The translations under genes were made by a program, and so were the position numbers. Below the pieces are notes generated by a model, which was not told the DNA's origin, searched no databases, and was given only the letters and a program-made list of their open reading frames with translations. Below are positions 59,392-64,000 of a DNA stretch of 64,000 bases, one piece after another. Origin of the DNA: Epiperipatus broadwayi. Lineage: Eukaryota > Onychophora > Udeonychophora > Euonychophora > Peripatidae. The stretch's first letter is position 1. Every line of letters starts with the position of its first letter. The stretch lies in contig JAQFVV010000012.1 in assembly GCA_028023455.1 (NCBI GenBank), positions 2,756,023 through 2,820,022 on the forward strand, written 5' to 3'.

Positions 59392-59935
59392 CTAGAAAGC
59401 AAGAAACTGCCTTTCTACCCCCACCATCATCATGATTAACAATTTTTCAAACTGAATAAAAATTTCACTTAAAAAATAATGAATTGAAAAGCTAAAGTGT
59501 TCTCTAAAATGGCTGCAGTAAGTTTATATAATATCTCACTTTCCCTCTTTTACTTATCCTCCTCTCTTTTTCTTTTTTTTTTGGTAGTTTCAGATCTGTT
59601 TTTCTAATTAATTCACTATATTCTTAGAAATCTGGGATTCCTGCTGTTATCAATTTTCTTACAGCTGGATCCCTCAATCTTGACCAGGATAATTTATTCA
59701 TAGTTGTTTTAAAATCTATTTTTATTCTTAAAATTTTTAGTAGGTCAAAGAAGGATTCATTTTACTAAATTACCTTTTTCAAAAAATAAATCTAAATCAT
59801 TGTAAACATTTTATTATATATGTAAAACATTGAAATAATTTAATGCTATATGCAGAAATATTATAATTTCAAATATTAATTTTATAATAATATTTTAAAT
59901 AAAAAATGTCTAATGTTTTAAACCTATAACATTAT
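59392..59935. other. AT-rich non-coding block
   Basis: Nothing recognised. Confidence 0.4.
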
Positions 59936-59939
59936 TTTT

Positions 59940-60165
59940 TTTCCTGCATATATGTAGGTTCTGGTTACACATACATAACATGTTTACATTTATTTAACCA
60001 CTAGCAATATATATATATATATATATATATGCATATTTACTGATCTATTTTTTCCTGCATATATGTAGGTTCTGGTTACACATACATAGCATGTTTACAT
60101 TTATTTAACCACTAGCAATATATATATATATATGTGTGTGTGTGTGTATATTTACTGATCTCTTA
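59940..60165 (+). repeat. Tandem duplication of about 111 bp, 2 units
   Basis: TTTTCCTGCATATATGTAGG through TTTAACCACTAGCAATATAT and TTTACTGATCT occurs twice in a row at near identity (unit 2 starts near 60050). The second copy has a TG run inserted in its TA core. Confidence 0.92.
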
Positions 60166-60450
60166 CATATACGCATATGCTTTCTATACTGTATGCCAAA
60201 ATACCTGCATACATATATGGCTAGTACTATTAACTTTAAAATTAGTATAATATACAAGGATTTGGGTATAGGTATACATAAATCAATACTACTATAATAT
60301 ATAGTAGATGAAACTGAAGGATAGACAGATCTGACTGTTTCAATATCAAACTTTACCCATAAAATGTCAAAATTAAAATTGTATCTATATGTAACACAGA
60401 TGTGTTGTAACACATATGCACTTTTTAAAATATGAGTCAAGGATCTTCTT
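60166..60450. other. AT-rich spacer
   Basis: Nothing recognised. A minus-strand open frame across it (60105-60440) runs into the microsatellite and is not supported. Confidence 0.4.
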
Positions 60451-60510
60451 GATATATATATATATATATATATATATAAGATCCTATATCCTATATATAT
60501 ATATATATAT

Positions 60511-60541
<31 letters not shown>
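60428..60541. repeat. TA arrays and GA array
   Basis: Two TA runs separated by AGATCCTATATCC, then a GA run. GGATCTT and AAGATCC flank the first TA run, another TA-centred inverted repeat. Confidence 0.9.
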
Positions 60542-60543
<2 letters not shown>

Positions 60544-60660
60544 ACTGCATTACAGGTGTTGTGAAAGGATGTCTCATTTTAATTATTCAACATTATGTAG
60601 TTGACAAAGATTACAAGATACATAGTTGAAAGTACTTCTAATAAAATAACTTTAAATTTG
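60541..60660 (+). mobile_element. PLE 3'-end fragment, same subfamily as C/D
   Basis: Matches the 3' part of element C: GTGAAAGGATGTCTCATTTT (compare GTTATGAAATGATGT), then ATTATTCAACATTATGTAG and ATAGTTGAAAGTACTTCTAA. It starts right after the GA array and lacks the endonuclease core. Confidence 0.6.
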
Positions 60661-60702
60661 TGTGAATTGTACTGTATTTAATATATATATATATATATAT
60701 AT
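60661..60702. repeat. (TA)n microsatellite
   Basis: A short TA run at about 60680-60701 between the PLE fragment and the next repeat. Confidence 0.85.
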
Positions 60703-60912
60703 GAAAAACAAAAAAGAAGTTAAACTTGCTGACATTTGTATTTATGATCAATAGATGGCGTTTTATCAAAAACACCGCCAAAGCGTATGTTTGTTTACAT
60801 AAACATCAGAGTAAGCATTCGCTATCTCTATTGTTAGTTCCACCCTCAGATCATGATTTCAAGCTGATTTGCTATCATCAGTGAAGGATAGGAATACAAA
60901 ACTAGATCTAAA
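60703..60912 (+). repeat. TAGATGGCG repeat family, copy 2
   Basis: Contains GATCAATAGATGGCGTTTTA, AAAACACCGCCAAAGCG, TATGTTTGTTTACATAAACA and a later GATTTCAAGCTGA block. Best copy of the family. Confidence 0.7.
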
Positions 60913-61100
60913 CACTGACTCCGAGCGTTTATGAAATAATTTCTATACAATTTGCAAGCGTGAATTTTTAGACATGTAATGTCTTCAAACTCAGCATAGC
61001 AAGCCAGATAGCTATATGGGTCTGATATCAGTTCAGTTTTACTACATAGTAGAAGCCTCTGCAATATATATCATTGCAAGAAAGCTTCAAAGGTACATTT

Positions 61101-61215
61101 ATGAAAAATAAGTTAAACTTGCTAACACTTGTATTGATGATCAATAGATGGCGTTTTACCAAAAACACCGTCAAAGCGTATGTTTGTTTACATAAATGTC
61201 AGAGTAGGCATTCAT
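61101..61215 (+). repeat. TAGATGGCG repeat family, copy 3 (5' part)
   Basis: Direct repeat of the first half of copy 2, from AAGTTAAACTTGCTAACA to AAATGTCAGAGTAGGCATTC, at about 90 percent identity, about 390 bp downstream. Confidence 0.75.
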
Positions 61216-62700
61216 GTTTTGGAGTCATTAATTGATTCTAGAACCTCATATCTAAGCAAATACCTATGGATCCATCCTTTTTACAGATGGCCACCAATGG
61301 AGTTTTACATGCTGAGGGGCATTTTCTGATAATTTTCTATATGACCATTTGATGGATTTGCTTCTATATCTTAGCTTTGTATTGGAGAGGGATAGGATAA
61401 CTCTTACATTGAAAAGGACTATAGTCTTTCAAGTATATCCTGTGTACATACCCTTTTATCCCATTAGGTTTCTTAAAAAACACATCCAAATAAAATAACA
61501 AAATTTCTTGATACATTAAATATTTAGGTGTATTATTTGGAACCTACTGTTGTAAATGCAGTAGAAAAAATAGACACAATAAAGAAAGAATAATAATTTC
61601 ATCAATACTAAAACTTGATTATTTACGTATTCATTTTTAAAATGAATAAAGTCAATTCACAATTTTTACAAATTATAATTGATAATAAACATTTCTTTCT
61701 CTAATAATAAATGTTGTTGAATATCCCAAGCAGTATTCAGATATGAAAGCGAGCTACTATAATTTTACACAATTAGTAAGAATAAATTTTTCTTTTTTAT
61801 TTAGTTTAGAATCATTCAGAAGTCTTTGATTCCTCAGTCTGATGATATCTTAAAAAAGAATAAATACATATATTAACTTTTAAACACTATTTTAAATATG
61901 TTTCATCACAAACATTAATATTGTTCTTCCCTTTTCATATATTTTCATAAGGCTGCTATAATGTTGATTTTTTTAGATAGTTAAACAGTGATAAGACTTT
62001 TAGTTCATTTTAAATAGTTCTACTTGAAAACACTTGCTAATTTATGGAAATTTAGCAAAAGATTTCAATATTATTTACATTTTATAAATCATTCTACATC
62101 TCTTATTAGAAAACTTAAAATTTGCAATTTCCTTTTGGTGAATATTCTATATTAAAAACTCAGCCAAGTTGAAATAATTTGAAAGAAGCTATTAATTGCT
62201 CTACATATTCATTTTTTCTATGCAAGTCCTTGTCTTGATATCGGTCTAGATGTTGTTTTTTTCCTTTAAAAAAAAAAAAAACTTTTTAATATAAAAAAAT
62301 GCATTTTTAATCCGCTTTTGATAAAGTAAAATTTTTAATTTATTAATATTGAATTTTTTTTTACTTTCTAAGCGGTTATTAATTTGAAAGTTAATTTTAC
62401 ATTTAATGTTACTCTCGGGCAAATATTTGAAATAATTAAAAAATAATAATAATAACTTTGGACGGAAAGAGTTTAAAGCTATATCTAGAAAAGAAAAGAA
62501 AAATCAATGATCTTTATAAATTACAATTTTGAAACAATTAAATAAATAAAATTAGTATACGTAATTCCATATATATATATCAAAAATACTGTTGTTATTC
62601 TTATAATTTATATATAAGATACAAAGATGATTTATATTAAGAAAATGATAGAAAATGATAAAATATCACTAATGTTGATCCAAATGTGAGTTTTTTGACT
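61216..62700. other. AT-rich non-coding block
   Basis: No gene recognised. A GC-richer patch at 61260-61420 has no long open frame. Confidence 0.4.
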
Positions 62701-62704
62701 GTAG

Positions 62705-62760
62705 CATTCTATTGATTAATATCCGCAAGTTGCATTCAGGTTGCCAGCATACACCAGAAA
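62705..62760 (+). other. Candidate internal exon, 56 nt
   Basis: Bounded by an acceptor-like GAGTTTTTTGACTGTAG and a strong donor GTAAGTGAGG immediately after 62760. One frame is open through (ILLINIRKLHSGCQHTPE). Length, both splice signals and raised GC fit a short internal exon on the plus strand. No partner exon is identified. Confidence 0.3.
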
Positions 62761-62769
62761 GTAAGTGAG

Positions 62770-63465
62770 GATAAAAAAAATCAAACAAATATGTTATATA
62801 TGTATTCCTTATTGGATATCTGAAAAGAATAGAATCTTAAAATTATTATTTCTTATAATAATGTCTTACTAAATTATAATTATTTCATATTACTACACAG
62901 GTAAACCTGGTTTTTAATAGCCCATTCCAGGTTAAATACATTTTAAACATTTTTATTCATTGAAACAATAAAGGCATACATTACTTAGAGACTAATCTAA
63001 TGAGAAGAGTAAGTTCCTAATGTCCATTCCATATGTTTTGTCATTGCAGCCATTATTCTATATGATTATTTATATAGTACATGACTATGGGTGGATTGCT
63101 CATCAACAAATATTAGCCAATGTGGTGAGTTTATCATCTTTTTATCCCTGAGTTTAAGATCAAGAAACACCTTGGTCATTCCTCTCAGTTGCCTAATAAA
63201 GCAGAAAGAGTCAGTTTATGAAGGAAAAATAAATTATTAGATATTTACAATCATAATGATAACAATAAATCAAGGTCATCCCTCAAGCAGTGGTGGGTGA
63301 CTGCAAATCCTCTGATTGTGGACACATACTTCCATTTTATGATGACCTTTTATTTAGGTACTATAATTGCAGATCACTTTCAAGTGACGAAAAAGTCCAA
63401 TAATTGGAAGAACTGTTTCATATTAATTAGTACATTATTGGACTTTGTGAAATTAGACAAAATGA
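62770..63465. other. AT-rich non-coding block
   Basis: Nothing firmly recognised. RTE-like similarity may begin a little before 63470. Confidence 0.35.
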
Positions 63466-63469
63466 TAAA

Positions 63470-64000
63470 CAGGCAATTGATTTAAGAAGCCATCTACTAC
63501 AAAGGGACAAATATTGGAAGTACAAGTGAAGTAAGATATATTGTATATAAAAATTGGAAGAAAAACATTGTGAAAATTTATGGTATATCAGACAGAGTGG
63601 CAAGATTTAAATAATTCAGATTTATGCCTCAACAAGTTCTCATAGTAATGAAGTAGTAGAAGATTGTTATATCGATGTACAAAAAGCTTTTTATCTGATT
63701 AACAACATTATATGGGAGACTTTAATGCTATAATTGGTAAACAATTGAAAGATGAAAATTCTGTATGTAAAATAGGTTATTGTAATAGGAATAAGAGAGT
63801 ATATACACTTATGCAATTTTCAGAAAAGGAAATACTTTATATTATTATTTTTTTGTGTGAAAAAATGGTAAAAAGAAATGGATATAGAATAATCCAAACA
63901 AAACTACAGCAGAAGTGGACTATATTTTGATGAACAGAAAATATATATTTCAAGATTGCAATGTTATTAATAAATTCAACACAGGAAGTGATTATTGATT
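63470..64000 (+). pseudogene. RTE-type LINE endonuclease, partial at the window edge
   Basis: Plus-strand frames read SEVRYIVYKNWKKNIVKIYG, ISDRVARFK, IIQIYA-type sequence, MGDFNAIIGKQ (63712-63744), a GYCNRNKRVYTLMQF segment, then DYILMNRKYIFQDCNVINKF and NTGSDY at the right edge. These are the blocks of the RTE apurinic-like endonuclease, including the catalytic GDFNA and the NTGSD(H) region. A stop at 63617-63619, frame changes between 63600 and 63712, and one near 63900 break it. The RT half would lie beyond the window. It is oriented opposite to the large RTE at 26-28 kb. Confidence 0.75.

Noticed and set aside
60105-60440. 111-codon minus-strand open frame
   Set aside because: Its C-terminus is a translated TG/TA microsatellite and the rest has AT-driven composition without a domain.

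Overview
This window looks like intergenic or intronic DNA from an AT-rich animal genome. It is roughly three-quarters A+T by eye. It carries very long microsatellites ((TA)n, (ATT)n, (GATA)n/(GACA)n) and several retroelement classes typical of metazoans: a Tx1/L1-like LINE with two ORFs, RTE-type LINE fragments, a CR1/Jockey-like LINE tail, and several Penelope-like elements (PLEs) with GIY-YIG endonuclease domains. There are no operons, no bacterial signals, and no tRNA, rRNA or CRISPR that I can support. The repeat mix would fit a mollusc or another invertebrate, but the sequence alone does not fix the taxon. No host protein-coding gene is identified with confidence; a few short exon-like islands are flagged.

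Layout. 1-7.3 kb: AT-rich DNA, an LTR-like block of higher GC (about 2.64-5.06 kb), a PLE-terminus-like repeat and a 0.46 kb GATA/GACA array. 7.3-19.3 kb: decayed RTE and PLE pieces mixed with hairpin (foldback) repeats at 7.8, 14.5, 16.7, 17.3 and 18.4 kb, and a small three-hairpin repeat family (2.0, 10.1, 15.4 kb). 19.37-25.54 kb: an almost full-length LINE on the minus strand, bounded on both sides by (ATT)n, followed by the tail of a second LINE. 25.9-28.0 kb: a dead RTE. 28.1-29.0 kb: a direct duplication and an exon-like island with a poly(A) signal and A-tract. 29-35.2 kb: AT-rich, nothing recognised. 35.3-41.3 kb: two head-to-head PLE pairs, the first a palindrome with arms of about 1.6 kb carrying hammerhead-ribozyme-like motifs. 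41.3-47 kb: TA and GATA arrays, a foldback built on a motif shared with PLE ends, and twin TA-centred palindromes. 47.1-49.1 kb: a second LTR-like block of higher GC. 49-63.4 kb: AT-rich DNA with small repeats and possible exons. 63.5-64 kb: the endonuclease part of an RTE running off the window edge.

The recognisable proteins are all retroelement proteins: an RRM/CCHC/AT-hook ORF1 protein, APE endonucleases, reverse transcriptases and GIY-YIG endonucleases. Almost all are broken. The most interesting points are the LINE lying between two ATT microsatellites, the PLE palindrome with ribozyme-like ends, and the dense set of long hairpins.
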